From NCBI GenBank assembly GCA_034509425.1, contig JAVTVJ010001807.1, positions 23,143-87,142 on the forward strand: 64,000 bases of DNA, in the 5' to 3' direction. This DNA comes from Eopsaltria australis. Taxonomy: Eukaryota; Chordata; Aves; Passeriformes; Petroicidae. The stretch's first letter is position 1, and each line of letters opens with the position of its first letter. Positions 47,946 through 58,619 of the stretch are shown in pieces. The notes beneath the pieces were generated by a model. It searched no databases, was not told the origin of the DNA, and saw nothing but the letters and a program-made list of their open reading frames with translations. The position numbers were made by a program, and so were the translations under genes.

Positions 47946-48635
47946 TGTCACGATCCGCTCATAGGAGCGGGGGTCGTGATGGTTCGTTACTTTGAATCTC
48001 AGAGTGCAAAAGAAAACAGGGACAAGTATTTTTGCTTAAATCAAAATCAAAAAGCACTTTATTGAGTGCCAACAACACGCTTATGCGATAGAAGAGAGAG
48101 AGAGAGAAAAAAGAGAGAGAGAGAAGGAAAGAGAGAGAGAGAAAAGGAGGGGCATAGCTACCACGGCACGACGAGGTCCTCGTTGTCCGGATCCGATGGA
48201 TTCGTCTCGTCCGTAGGGAGATCTCGTAGGGGTACCTTTTGAGAGTCTCTTTTTAGTCTTTTCGAAAGCGGGGGGGCAGGTAAGCAAGAGATGAGGCAAT
48301 CCCTCCAGAGACGAGGGGCAAGTAGCCAGCAGGTGGGGAGTAAGGCCCATTGTTTTAGAGTACAGGTGCAGCTGTACAGGACATATAGTTCGGTTCTTTC
48401 CATCCCGGTAGCCGGGAGAATGCGGTTCCCACAGGCATGTACCAACACGCTTCTGCAGCACAGCTCAGCAGCACAGCTCTGCTGTACACCTGGGCACCTG
48501 GCAGGCACCCCATCAAGATCTGGCTGGACTTCATTGTGCAAAAGTCCTTTTCCCCTCTTAGGGTCTCTGGGTTTTCGGCCTCTGCTTCTGTCGATGGTCG
48601 TGAGGCAGATAGGGATTTCCGTCCAGACTCTTACA
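47946..48635 (-). mobile_element. 5' LTR of family S provirus
   Basis: 690 bp, TGTCACGATC to CTCTTACA on the plus strand, with minus-strand AATAAA at 48058-48063 and a G/A-rich microsatellite at about 48090-48148. U3 keeps an open frame on the minus strand from the LTR edge to about 48158, equivalent to 1041-1508. Confidence 0.9.
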
Positions 48636-48647
48636 GAAGGCTACTAG

Positions 48648-49085
48648 TGTGGGGGGGATCTTCCACAACAAGCAGATTTTCCTCCCGGGCAGCTGCGGGT
48701 TGTGAGGCTGAACCCATAAAAACTGTATTTTTTTATAGAGAAGCCCATGGTATAAGCAAGAGAAACTTCTCTCCCTACATGAACTGAGAAAAGACTATTT
48801 TAGAGGTGGCAAACTGACTAAAAGTTGAAGTGCTGTCTTTTTGTGTGTTGTCAGTGGAAAGAAATGGAGAGGTGGGGGGAGGAGACGTGGTCTGAGGGTT
48901 TTGTTCTGGTTTTCCTTGTTTTTTTCCCCTTTTTTAGGTTTATTAATAAACTTTCTTTATAGTCTTTAAAGTTTGAGCCTGCTTTGACTACTCCTAATCC
49001 TTATCTCACAGCAAAATTAAGTAAATTTAGGTAAGTGTGCTGGCATTTGGCCAGAGACTCAGATTGGTGAACTCAAACCACTACA
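48648..49085 (+). mobile_element. ERVL-like LTR fragment
   Basis: Similar over about 400 bp to the 3' part of the 9556-11324 LTR. It shares CTCTACATGAA-type sequence, the (T)TTAATAAA signal near 48947, and AAAGTTTGAGCCTGCTTTG after it. Left edge near TGTGGGGGG; right edge near CACTACA at about 49084. No clear duplication. Confidence 0.68.
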
Positions 49086-49109
49086 CCACGCAATGCCCAT
49101 CATCATCTT

Positions 49110-49263
49110 TCCCGAGTGCGGATCCTGTGAAATTAGGATAAAAAGGAGGCTGCGTCCTCTAACAATTTGAGAGACCCCAGGGGAAATGCCCCATGACCTC
49201 TCCCTTTATTTGAATAAAGTTAGAGGACTCCTCTGTCTCCTCTTGACATAAACCTCTGGTGTT
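49110..49263 (+). mobile_element. LTR-Y fragment (first copy)
   Basis: Its 3' part matches 50170-50310: AAATTAGGATAAAA, GGCTGCGTCCT, CCCCAGG-type segment, CTCTCCCTTTATT, AATAAAGTTAGAGGACTCC, CTCTGGTGTT. It is truncated at its 5' side. Confidence 0.72.
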
Positions 49264-49378
49264 TGTGTTACAAATGGATGGGGGGGGGGGGGGGAGCGGG
49301 GGGGTTTTAGAAAGGTCCCTGCCTTTTGCCCAGGCCTTCGGCAGCTGGCAGTAATTTTATTGAGGCATCCAGTATCCT
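49264..49378 (-). mobile_element. LTR-X terminal fragment with G run
   Basis: Starts TGTGTTACAAATGGATG and contains CCTGCCTTTTGCCCAGGCC. It matches the reverse complement of 55015-55108, the 3' end of another LTR-X copy. It is cut off near 49378; the remaining minus-strand LTR-X resumes near 50330, so the sequence between looks like an insertion. Confidence 0.6.
49280..49304 (+). repeat. Guanine run (15 G, then 7 G)
   Basis: Fifteen consecutive G, AGC, then seven G. Possible quadruplex former and likely assembly or polymerase slippage site. Confidence 0.85.
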
Positions 49379-50062
49379 GAAAGAAATGAGGGACTTGTCT
49401 TTACAAACTGTGGTGATGCCTTAGGTTTTAAATTTTTATTTTCTACATCAGGACTGCTCTAGTGTATGACTCTAAGACTCCATAAATTGTCAGCTAGTGT
49501 TCTGTTACTGTCATTTAGACAAAACAATTTCTCTCCAAGCCAGAGTTTCAAGGACATACTGTTTCTCCAAAAGCACAAAATGTAAACAACCAGGGACAGC
49601 AGCAAAGAGAAGAAGGGGACAAACTAGGGATGGGATTTCAGGACCCGAAGCTGTAATTGGACAATGGGTTTCTGATATGCAGATGGACCAAAGATATATC
49701 TGTCCAAAAAGCACGTGCTAGCTGTCCATTTTGGGTGTAGTCTCTGCGAGAGTCCTGCATGGCCTGAAGTGTACCTTGGTTTAATAAATACTTCTTTTAT
49801 TCTTTTAACTCTGTCCAGCTTCTGTTTCAGGTCAGCCTTTCCTAAGGCATCAGTGGGTCTGCCGGTAGATAAAACTAGCACTGAGAGATGAAAGAAACAA
49901 TGGGGAGGATTCCACTGATTGATGAATGGAATGAGGCAGATTTGTCTTTACAAAAAAACTGTAGGTCTACTGATAAATAAAATTGAATATTGGGAGATGA
50001 AAGAAACAATGGGAAGAACCATAAATTCCATGAGGAATTCCACTGAGTGACTCAAGGGAAGG
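49379..50062 (+). mobile_element. ERV 3' internal remnant preceding LTR-Y
   Basis: Non-LTR sequence leading to a polypurine tract. It includes two imperfect direct copies (about 49855-49960 and 49962-50050) sharing GGTAGATAAAACT-like and GAGATGAAAGAAACAATGGG segments. No coding domain survives. Family unresolved. Confidence 0.5.
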
Positions 50063-50075
50063 ACAAAGGGGGGGA
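50063..50075 (+). other. Polypurine tract
   Basis: ACAAAGGGGGGGA directly before the presumed start of LTR-Y. Confidence 0.6.
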
Positions 50076-50321
50076 TTATACATTAGAAGGGGGTCTTAGG
50101 TATTAGGTGTTTTCAGGAAGTCTGTACCTCTCAAATACCTCAGCCAATGGGAAAAAAGAGGGACATGAGGTCAGGAAATTAGGATAAAAGGGAGGCTGCG
50201 TCCTTCAAAAATTTGAGAGATCCCAGGGGAAGTGCCCCATGGCCTCTCCCTTTATTCTAATAAAGTTAGAGGACTCCTCTGTCTCCTTTTTGGACACAAA
50301 CCTCTGGTGTTTGGGGATTAA
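50076..50321 (+). mobile_element. LTR-Y (second copy)
   Basis: About 246 bp after the polypurine tract, with AATAAA near 50264 and the same 3' half as the copy at 49110. The canonical TG and CA ends appear decayed (TTATACATT at the left, GGGATTAA at the right). Confidence 0.6.
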
Positions 50322-50329
50322 TTTTTCTC

Positions 50330-50948
50330 ACAACCCCAAAACCCACTCTCATTCGCAAGTTCTTTAATAATGGCTGATTCAGTCTGTTATAGAATGACTT
50401 TTTTAATAGACAGAAAACTAACAGACATAAGACTTTAATACTACACAGGAATAAAGAAAAAAAGAGAAACTACTAGTAGGTATATACAGTGTGTGGTTAA
50501 AGGTACCTATTAATTTTATAGCTAGCAAAGAAATAATATAACTTAGGATTCAAGGTATCCTACCATCCAGTTGTTGTTCGGGCACACAGCAGGATCCTTT
50601 CCTTCAATCCCCAGCAATGTAACCCCGGAATCTGCATCCAAACTCCAGGGAGAAGTCTTGAAGGCTTTAGGGTGTCCGTGTAAGAGGCTTCTGGCTCTGT
50701 TATAATTTGTGTGTCATTTATAATTTGTAAAACAGTGTGTCTCAGTGAAGAATATTTCTTTTATCTCCTCCCATATCTGCTCTCCAGACTAAGATGTTGA
50801 TTCTTAGCTGAGGTCTGAGCCCTTTGGGTGCCAGAGATGTCCCCTTGCTGGGCATTTCAGCCCGGGTTATCTCTTTATGCACCAACCATCTTGGGGGGGG
50901 GGAGGGGTAGATGTTCTGCCACAGTTTGTTAATTAATTTCCCTGACAT
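50330..50948 (-). mobile_element. LTR-X, minus strand
   Basis: Related to copies at 54.08-55.49 kb. On the minus strand it starts TGTCAGGGAAATT near 50948 and runs through a GGTTGGTGCATAAA segment, a TTATAAA-like promoter and an AATAAA-like region to GAGTGGGTTTTGGGG near 50340. It appears to be the main part of the copy whose other end is at 49264-49378. Confidence 0.7.
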
Positions 50949-51392
50949 GATGAAAAGGGGAAAGTTGGCATTGAAAAAGCATTACCCCTCCTCCCTTGGA
51001 TATGCTTCTTGTCATCTGTTCCCTTTAGTTGGTTTGAAACAGCTTGTTTAAGACATCACATTCCCAGTTGTCCTAGATGCAATCAACCATGGAGCAGCCT
51101 AGGCAATGGTTAGGTTTCCACATTAGGCTGTGAGTGGGTGTTTGTAATCTCCCCTTGCTGGAATTACCCTTTATATAGCTTGATGAGTTGGTGTTGTTTA
51201 TTCCTCATAAACTGGTTTTATTTTAGTTGTTTCACCACACGTTCTTGGTTTGCTGCTTCAGCATTCCATTGTGTCTGGTTTCAGTTCATTTATGTCTGGG
51301 TTTTAGGAGGTCTCCCTTTGTTTTTTTCTCTTAAGGAATTTTCCCCCATACATGTAGCTAGGAGACAATAACGACTGGATACTTAGAGAAAT
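50949..51392. other. Unannotated sequence between LTRs
   Basis: No gene, CR1 or LTR end recognised in this 440-bp stretch. Confidence 0.45.
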
Positions 51393-52418
51393 TGTCACAG
51401 CTCAGGGCAGGGGTGCAGCTGGCTACTCTCTCTTTACTTGGAGTTTCTCGTGGAGGGCAGACATACCATGAGATTTTTGGACTGGGAAAACGGGGTTGGG
51501 TGCAGCCCCTAGCTCTCTTGTGCTCTCGGCATATGGAGGGGAGAGAGGCTGCAGTTGCTATGGGGAGAATTTGTCACCACTGCAGGGTTCTATCTTCTGC
51601 TGCCTTTCTTCTACTGTGAGTGGAGCTCTGCTCATAAGAGCAGCCATTGCACTGGGACCTTATTAACACCCTACCTCACTAAAAAAAGGGGCTTTTCACC
51701 ATCTGCTTGGGTGCCTCAGGGGAAAAACCCCAGGATCCCGAGCCTGCCTTTCCCTGCCCTGCTCAGAGCCGGGTTGCCGCTGGCCCTCCCCCGTTGCTTT
51801 GTTTCCACTTCTCTGAGCTTTCACTACACTGTAGCCTGCACCCCCTGCCTGCCGAGACATCCCATGGTTCCCGCTACAGCTGCAGAGTTTGATACATCTT
51901 GTCTACCACACTGGGATTTTTGCTCATTCCTGCCATTCCAGCTTGCTGCTTCCAAGAGTCCTGCTGGGTCGCTAGGATTGGCTGCCCCAGGGGGGTTTTT
52001 AAAGCAAGCTTTTCTTCCATCCCTTCCTGTCTCCTTCAAGTCCACCATTACTGCATGGTCCTTGAGCTCGCACTGGAGCGCCCCCTGCAGCCGCAGGGGA
52101 ATCATCGCACCTGCCGTGCCCACTGGGAGCCACCAGCACCCCTGCCGGCTGTGGCCATCACTGCACCAAAGGGGAAAGTGCCTGTGGCTGAGAAGGCTGT
52201 TACTGGGTTTCTGGTTCTGTTTTTTGTTGCTGCCATAGTTGTGTTTGTTTGTCTGCCTTGTTATACATACTAGTAAAGAACTGTTATTCCTATTCTCATA
52301 TCTTTGCCTGAAAGCCCCTTAATTTCAAAATTATAATATTTTGGACGGGATTTGCATTTTCCATTCCAAGGGAGGCTCCTGCCTTCCTTAGCAGACACCT
52401 GTCTTTCAAAATAAGACC
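51393..52418 (+). mobile_element. ERVL-like LTR
   Basis: GC-rich sequence followed by a terminal part that I associate with passerine ERVL LTRs (GTTATACATACTAGTAAAGAAC near 52260, then CCCCTTAATTTCAAAATTAT and GGAGGCTCCTGCCTTCCTTAG). Left edge taken at TGTCACAG (51393). The right edge near ATAAGACC has lost its CA. No target duplication found. The open frame at 51555-52238 lies inside it and has no domain. Confidence 0.6.
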
Positions 52419-52514
52419 GTTTATTATCTCAAGTTTCTTTTTTTCTATTCTTTTTCTATAGCTGCAGTTATTGAGGCTGCAACTACTGAGACATGTTAAA
52501 GGTAATTTATCTGT

Positions 52515-52592
52515 TTGGAAGCCCAGTGATACATCAGTTGGACTCAATGGTCTTATGGGCATTTTCCAATCAAAATTATTCTATGATTCTAG
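52515..52592 (+). mobile_element. CR1 LINE 3' tail fragment
   Basis: Short copy of the CR1 end: GTTGGACTCAATGGTCTTAT, TTTTCCAATCAAAATTATT, then TCTATGATTCTAGA. Confidence 0.75.
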
Positions 52593-53819
52593 AGGTTAAC
52601 TAGGACTTATCCTTGTTGATTTGGTCAAAAACAAGTGTCACATTGCATGTGACAAATGAACAAATTTTCAAGCAATATTTTTGTGCTCAAAAATAGACCC
52701 ACAGACAGGAACAAGATAAAAAACATTTTTACAGTAATGTTTTTTCACCAGCTAATATTCTCATATCTACATATCTGAAGGATATATGGGAGACTATATT
52801 CTCCAAAAGAAGCAGTAATCCTGCTATCTTAAAATTTTCAACTCCTTCCTGATACTATATCATGCTGTCCCCTAGCTTTCCATTTCATTTGCTGCAGTCT
52901 ACCATCTCCGTGTTAAGATGCAAACTTAATTTACCAAAGGCTGTATTTAAGTGAGAATAGTCAAAGCAACTTATCTGCAGAGGTCTACAGATACTAGGGT
53001 TGTGTCCACAAAGGCTCTGACTTTTGCTGTTTTAGCTCTGACATAACGAAAGTTATGCTAAGTACCTACTCAGGCTTGGTTCCATTCTAGGAACAGAACT
53101 TGTCTTCCGATTCATCATAACCATCTTGTACCTTTAAACATAAGAGGGTAAATTTTAGCATGCAGTATAAGGATAGCTAAAGAATGAAGCAAGAAATAGT
53201 GAATCTACTCAGGAGAAAAAGTCATAAGAGATGCTTCAAAAGGAATCATCAATCTTCCCTTGGTTGGAAGTTCAGAGTGGGTCCATTAAATACTTTGTGA
53301 ACAGGAAAAGTACAGCAGTGGAGATGGTCTTGGACAAATCCCAGCACCTGAAGCAGGTCTGTGAAAGGAGAGAGCATCTATTCCTTTAAGGTTATGTGAT
53401 CAAGGGTGTTTTCAGTACAAAAGAGGATAATAAGAAATGGAGGAGGCCATAAACAAGATTGCACAGAGGTACAAACTTGCCTGATCGACAAACAATAAAA
53501 AAGTCATTAACAGGTGGTAATGAGAACCAAACCTGGTGAGTCACACTAATTGGTAAGGGTATATGCAATATGGGAATGTTTATTTCAATGAGATTATCTG
53601 ATTGAAGACCTTGTCAAATGGGATACTAAAGAAAAGGGGGAAGCCATAAATTATGCAAAGACACAAACCTGACAGGCAAACACAACTCTTACAAAGATAA
53701 GAAACAAACCTTGTCAGTCACACTAATTGGCTATCAAGAAAATGAGGGCAAACCTGAACATCCAGGATGTTGGAGGGGAGTCAGTGGAGCTATGAACCAA
53801 TGAAGGAATGTATAGGTGC
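52593..53819. other. Unannotated sequence with a diverged direct repeat
   Basis: Two imperfect copies at about 53450-53545 and 53637-53735 share GGCCATAAA, CACAAACCTG-type and GTCACACTAATTGG segments, spaced about 190 bp. No gene seen. Confidence 0.5.
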
Positions 53820-53945
53820 TGTACTGGGTTTATGCGGTAAGGATTTGGTAGTAGGGGGACTGCAGGGGTGGTCTCTGATACAAGAGGTAAGAGACTTCCC
53901 TGTGCTGGACACAGTCCCAGCCAGCTCCACAGTGCACCTGTTGCA
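53820..53945 (+). mobile_element. 5' end fragment of an ERVL-like LTR (LTR-V, first copy)
   Basis: Starts TGTACTGGGTTT and follows the same pattern as 53959 onward (GGTAAGGATTTGGTAG, CTGCAGGGGTGG, GACTTCCCTGTG). It ends before the second copy starts. Confidence 0.6.
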
Positions 53946-53958
53946 AAATGGGGAATAT

Positions 53959-54082
53959 TGTATTGCATTTGCATGGCCAAGCTTTGGTAGTGGGGGAGCT
54001 ACAGGGGTGGCTTCTGTGAGAAGCTGCTAGAAGCTTCCTTTATGTCTGGCAGAGCCAATCCACGTTGGCTCCAAAGATGGAC
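53959..54082 (+). mobile_element. LTR-V, part 1 of 3 (interrupted ERVL-like LTR)
   Basis: Starts TGTATTGCATTTGCATGG and reads GCTACAGGGGTGGCTTCTGTG and AGAGCCAATCCACGTTGGCTCC. It is interrupted near 54083 by LTR-X. The next part resumes near 55492, and the third part follows the family S LTR at 63871. Identification as a common passerine ERVL-like LTR is from memory of the family. Confidence 0.65.
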
Positions 54083-54415
54083 TATTACAAATGGATAGGA
54101 GAGCTTAAAAAAGTCCCGCCTCTGACTCAGATTTCTGGTAGTAGCTCTGTTTGGGGCGGCCTGCACCCCAGATCGCTCTCACTCACAAGTTCTTAATAAT
54201 GGCCTATTGGGTCTATTAAAAAATGAATTATTTATTTAATAGACACAATTTAACAGACATAAGACTTTAACAGATTACTTACTACACAGGATAAAAAAAA
54301 GAAACTACACTGGTAGATAAACAATACAGTGCACAATAAAGGTAGCTAGCTAGCGAAGAAAGAGTATAGTTTAGAATTCAATGTATCTTACCATCCAATT
54401 GCTGATGGGGCGCAC
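54083..54415 (-). mobile_element. LTR-X, minus strand, left half
   Basis: Begins TATTACAAATGGATAGG, the counterpart of TGTTACAAATGG at 49264. It matches the minus-strand LTR-X at 50.3-50.6 kb up to GGGGCGCAC. The right half of the same copy resumes at 55109. Confidence 0.65.
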
Positions 54416-55108
54416 GTAGTGCGGCAGGACGTGTCCTCCCTCTCTCTACCACAGATAGTTGGTGCATAAACAGATAACCCTAGTGGAAAGGCCCAGCAAG
54501 GGGACATCTCTGGTGCCAAAAAGGCTCAGGCCTCAGCTAATAATCAACATCTTATTCTGATGAGCAGACGTGGGAAGAGATAAAAGAAATATTCTTGACT
54601 GAGAGACACTGCTTTACAAGCTATAAAAGACACAAATTATCACAGAGCCAGAAACCTTCTACACACACACCCTGAAAGTGTTTGAGACTTTCCCCTGGAG
54701 TGTGGGCTCAGATTCCCTGGTTACTTTCCTGGGAATTGAGGGAAAGGATCTCGATGTGTGCCCGAACAACAACTGGATGGTAGGATACCTTGAATCCTAA
54801 GTTATATTATTTCTTCGCTAGCTGTAACATTAACAGGTACCTTTAACCTCGCGCTGTATATGCCTATTAGTAGTCTCTTTTTTTCTTTATTCCTGTGTAG
54901 TATATCATTTAAATCTTACGTCTGTTAGTTTTCTGTCTATTAAATAAATAATTCATTCTATAATAGACTGAATCAGCCATTATTAAAGAACTTGTGAACG
55001 AGAGTGGGTTTTGGGGTGCTGGCCACCTCAATAAGGCTACTGCCTCCTCTCAGAGGCCTGGGCAAAAGGCAAGGACTTATCTAAACCCCCACATCCATTC
55101 ATAACACA
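54416..55108 (+). mobile_element. LTR-X, plus strand, inserted in a minus-strand LTR-X
   Basis: Reads GGTTGGTGCATAAAC-like sequence, a promoter-like GCTATAAAAGAC at about 54617, an AAATAAAT signal near 54943, then GAGTGGGTTTTGGGG and a terminal ATAACACA at 55108. It is flanked on both sides by the two halves of an oppositely oriented LTR-X, so the shared portions form an inverted repeat. Confidence 0.65.
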
Positions 55109-55491
55109 CAGTACCTTTCCTCTCAATTCCCCAGGCAGGTAACTGCAGAATTTGCATCCAAACTCACGGGAGAAGTCCCCTGCATGTTTCCAGGGTGTGT
55201 GTAGGAGGCTTCTGCCTCTGTGAAAATCTGTGTAGTTTTTATAGTTAGTAAATTGTCTCTCAGGAATTTCCAGCTTATCTCCCTACTTCTTGCTCTCAAG
55301 GCCAGATGTTTATTGTCAGCTGGGAATCTCACCTCCCTGGCACCAGAGATAACTCACTACCAGACCATCTGTCCAGCCTGTGTTATCTCACCAATTCATG
55401 TGAGGTGGGAGAATGTCCGGAGCTATGCACCAGCTGATGGACAGTGCAGAGAAGCTCTTCTATGGTAAGAGTCTGTCCTGCCACACGAATG
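55109..55491 (-). mobile_element. LTR-X, minus strand, right half
   Basis: Matches 50595-50950: ATTTGCATCCAAACTC, GGGAGAAGTC, GTAGGAGGCTTCTG, then the segment with CACCAGAGATAACTC. It ends near CTGCCACACGAATGT. Confidence 0.65.
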
Positions 55492-55804
55492 TGCCACTGG
55501 TCAGGGCTGGGCCAATTAGAAATGGTGGTAACGCCTGTGTGATAACATATTTAAGAAGAAAGTATAAAAAGTTATTGCACAGATGTAATTGCAGCCAGAG
55601 AAGAGTGGAGTAAAAATATGTGAGAGGAACAACTATGCAGACACCAAGGTCATTGAAGAAGGAGGAGGAGGAGGTGCTCCAGGCACCAGACCTGAGATTC
55701 CTCTGCAGTCTGCAGTGAAGACCATGGTGAAGTAGGCTATCCCTCTGCAGCCCACAGAGGTCCACAGGAACGAAGTCACCCACAGCCCATGAAGAAGACC
55801 TACG
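55492..55804 (+). mobile_element. LTR-V, part 2 of 3
   Basis: CACTGGTCAGGGCTGGGCC, GTGTGATAACATATTTAAG (a TATTTAAG promoter-like site at about 55545), GAGAGGAACAACTATGCAG, GAGGAGGTGCTCCAGGC and CTGCAGCCCACAGAGGTCC. This is the middle of the ERVL-like LTR, broken at 55805 by the family S LTR. Confidence 0.65.
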
Positions 55805-56003
55805 TGTCATGATCCACTAGCACAAGCGAGAGTCGTGATGGTTCGTTACCCAAATCTCAGAGTGCAAAAGAAACAGGGACAAATATTTTTGCTTTAATCA
55901 AAATCAAAAGCACCTTTATTGAGTGCCAACAACACGATTATGCGATAGAGGAGAGAAGGAGATTTAGGGTTGAGAGAGAGAGAGAGAAAGGGGGGTTATA
56001 GCT
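55805..56003 (-). mobile_element. Family S solo LTR, left part (interrupted)
   Basis: Starts TGTCATGATCC and follows the family S LTR through the minus-strand AATAAA (plus TTTATT near 55915) and the G/A tract to GGTTATAGCT. It is broken by a provirus. The remainder is at 63437-63870, ending CTCTTACA. This copy is the most diverged of the family S LTRs in the window. Confidence 0.85.
55998..56003. repeat. Target duplication ATAGCT (left)
   Basis: ATAGCT directly before the provirus, repeated at 63437-63442. An uninterrupted family S LTR has one such site (CATAGCTACC). Confidence 0.92.
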
Positions 56004-56348
56004 TGTCGCATGGTCGGACACGAAAGAATCAGGCACTCAGGTCAGGTCAAGAGCCACCAAGGTCAGGCAGGAGAGAAGAAGAGCCCAGCCTCTCTTTATT
56101 CTTTCATTTATATATCTTTTTACAGACAATCATGGATTGGACAATGAGGTTGCCACCTCTCCAATTCCATAGGTGAGAGAGACAGTCCATCAACCTTCTC
56201 CACCCTTGGGAAAGGAAAGACAAACAATACCAAAGGTACAAAACAATCCTTGGCTGGTTAGACAAACATGGACTATGTTTACATAAAATCTATGAGAACC
56301 TTTGCTACCAAGTATCAACACAGCACACTGTAAAAATTCAGGGCGACA
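56004..56348 (-). mobile_element. 3' LTR of the betaretrovirus-like provirus
   Basis: 345 bp, TGTCGCATGG to GGGCGACA on the plus strand. Minus-strand promoter TATATAAA (about 56107-56114) and AATAAA (56095-56100) lie close together, so R is very short. It differs from the 5' LTR at four positions; the three near the left end are C/T or G/A changes. Confidence 0.95.
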
Positions 56349-56365
56349 TCTCACCCTTTTTCCTT
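56349..56365 (-). other. Polypurine tract
   Basis: Minus strand AAGGAAAAAGGGTGAGA directly beside the 3' LTR. Confidence 0.75.
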
Positions 56366-58043
56366 AAAAAAAGAAGAAAAAAAGAAAAAAGAAAAATGAA
56401 CAATGTTCATCCTCTGTTTGTGGAAGGACCATCAGAGTGAACACTCTCATCATCTGAGTCATCACTCGATGTTCCACCCACTTGATCACCTTCATTCTGG
56501 TCACGGCTTCTACCCTGCTTGTCGTCCGGATTTTTCCTCTGCTGTCTCAGGTAAGGACAGACACACCTTGCAGGTACCCAGCGCGCCCCAGTATCTGTGG
56601 ATACACAAGCATACCCGCACCCCGATGCGATCAGATCATAAGGACCTTCCCACTGTTTGGTGACTAAATTACTCACCCAAACCTTTGCTCGAGGCTGCTG
56701 TGCCTTGTCCGAAGCCTGCAACGAGAGGTGGTGGCTCAAAATGACAGGATTATTGGAGTTCTGCGGAACCGTAAGGCGATTAATAGTGTACAAAGCTTTT
56801 GCCAACCACTTGTGCGGGGTTTCACCCTGCATTCCCCGTTTTTGTTTTTGAAGCACCTGCTTCAGAGTGCCATGAGCACGCTCTACAATAGCTTGCCCAG
56901 TCGGAGAATGAAGAATACCAAACTTGTGTGACACACCCCACAACTGCAGGAACTGCCTCACCTCTTTCGAGACGTAAGCAGGACCATTGTCGGTCTTCAC
57001 AGTAGAAGGTATGCCTAGAACGGCAAAGGCCTGCCTCCAGTGGGCAATGACATCGCGGCCCTTCTCTCCAGTGTGAGCGGTAGCCCACATGGCAGAGGAG
57101 AAGGTGTCCACCGTGACATGCACATACTTGAAAGCCAGCCAAATTCAGCAACTTGGGTTACATCAGTCTGCCAAATCTCCAAGGCCCTAGAGCCCCTGGG
57201 GTTTACCCCCACCGGCAACGGTGCAGCCAGTGCGTGACTGTAGTCACATGACTCGACAATGTCACGGGCCTCAGTTGGCGTCAACTGAAACTGCTTCTGC
57301 AGCGTATGTGCGTTCTGATGGAAAAAACCATGCGATGCTTTGGCCTGTGCGAGTGTATCAGGCTGAGGTGCTACCCACGCTGGGTTAGCCAACTTGTCAA
57401 CCCTCGCGTTACCTTCCGCTATGAACCCTGGCAAATTGGTATGACTCCTTACATGCAGAACATAGTAGGGATGAACCCGTTCCTGAATGACACACCACAG
57501 GGCCTTCAACAAATGAAACAGGTGAACATTGTCAACCTTCTTCAAAATGGAATAACTCAATCTTTTTGCTATGTCAGCCACATAGGCGGAATCCGTGACC
57601 AGATTGAAAGGTTGCTGGGAAAACCTTTGAAATGCCGTAAGAGCAGCTCACAATTCAACCAGTTGGGCTGAGCCAACGTCATGGCCTTCCAGAACCTGCC
57701 ACTCAGATCCATCCCTCCAAGTAACAATGGCCTTTCCGGTTTTGCCCAAACCATCAGTAAAGACTGTGGGTCCTTGCACTGGCTCCTGACTGTATTTGGG
57801 TCTTAGAGAAATCTCTGTGAGTTTTGCCACTTCTAACAACTGGTGGCTGGGCAGATGATACATGATCTGCCCTGAAAAATTTTCTAGAGCACTTTGCAGC
57901 GAAATGCTGTTTTTTGAAGCTCCAGTCAAAGTCTTCCTGCTGTACCGGTCGTACAATCTTTGCAGGATCTGCACCCATCAATTGCAAACACCATTGTCAG
58001 CATTTGACAATCAAGCGAGCGATCAGCTCGAACAATGCAGTTG

Positions 58044-58048
58044 CCGTC
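58044..58048. repeat. Target duplication CCGTC (left)
   Basis: CCGTC immediately left of the solo LTR, repeated at 58620-58624. Confidence 0.88.
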
Positions 58049-58619
58049 TGTCATGGGTTGACCCCAACCAGGTGCCAGGTGCCCACTCAGTCACTCTATC
58101 ACTCCCTCTCCCGCTGGGAGAGGGGAGAGGATAATATTGAAAAAGACTACCAGGGTAAGAAAAGGCAGTTTTATTTCTGTGGGAAAAAATAGAACAAGCA
58201 AGTTGAAAGTTGCGGGTGCAAGAGCAAGAAGGGAAAACAATCAATCTCTACTTCCCATCAGTAGCGATGTCCGGACACTTTCTGGGAAGCAGGGCTTCAG
58301 CACGCGTGACGGTTGTTCAAGGAGGCAAACATGGGCCAGCCCTGAGTGCCTCCTCCTCCTCCTCTCTTCCTTCCCTTATATATCTGAGCTGATGTCATAT
58401 CATATGGAATATCCCTTTGGCTGACTGGGGTCAGCTGGCCTGCTGGTGTCCTCTCCCAGGATCTTGCCCACCCCCATCCCCTTTGGTGGGGGAAGGAATG
58501 TCACAGGGACAGCACAGCTTGGCAATAGCCAAAACACTGGTCTGTTATCAACGCCAGCTACCAAAGCAAAGTACAGCAGTGTAAGGCCTGTGAGCTTTAC
58601 CCCAGTCAGACCCAATACA
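58049..58619 (-). mobile_element. Solo LTR inserted in the provirus pol gene
   Basis: 571 bp from TGTCATGGG to CCAATACA, flanked by 5-bp duplications CCGTC. A minus-strand TATATAAGG promoter (plus about 58376-58384) and AATAAA (plus TTTATT 58170-58175) give its orientation. It interrupts the RT connection codons: the pol translation reads up to QPQKT and resumes after the LTR at the ELIARLIVK segment. The 5-bp duplication suggests an ERVL-type or other 5-bp integrase, unlike its 6-bp host. Confidence 0.9.

Larger units (their letters stand above)
42694..48635 (-). mobile_element. Family S provirus, minus strand, internally deleted
   Basis: Two LTRs (42694-43346 and 47946-48635) enclose, in minus-strand order, a tRNA-Ser-type primer-binding site, a Gag-like/RT-fusion frame, env and a noncoding AT-rich tail. 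Protease, the RT palm with its catalytic aspartates, and integrase are missing. The bases beside the two LTRs (TTGGCTG on the left, GAAGGCT on the right) are not an obvious target duplication, so the ends may come from recombination or the duplication has decayed. The LTRs differ by several indels, which argues for an older insertion than the provirus at 56-63 kb. Confidence 0.87.

Noticed and set aside
42686..48643. Target duplication for the family S provirus
   Set aside because: The flanks (TTGGCTG and GAAGGCT) share only a short GGCT out of register, which is not a credible duplication.
51555..52238. 227-codon open frame on the plus strand
   Set aside because: Inside an ERVL-like LTR; composition follows the GC-rich repeat and no domain is recognised.
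56407..57123. env gene after integrase in the betaretrovirus-like provirus
   Set aside because: The frame is integrase to its end, and the polypurine tract and LTR follow within about 60 bases; there is no room for env.
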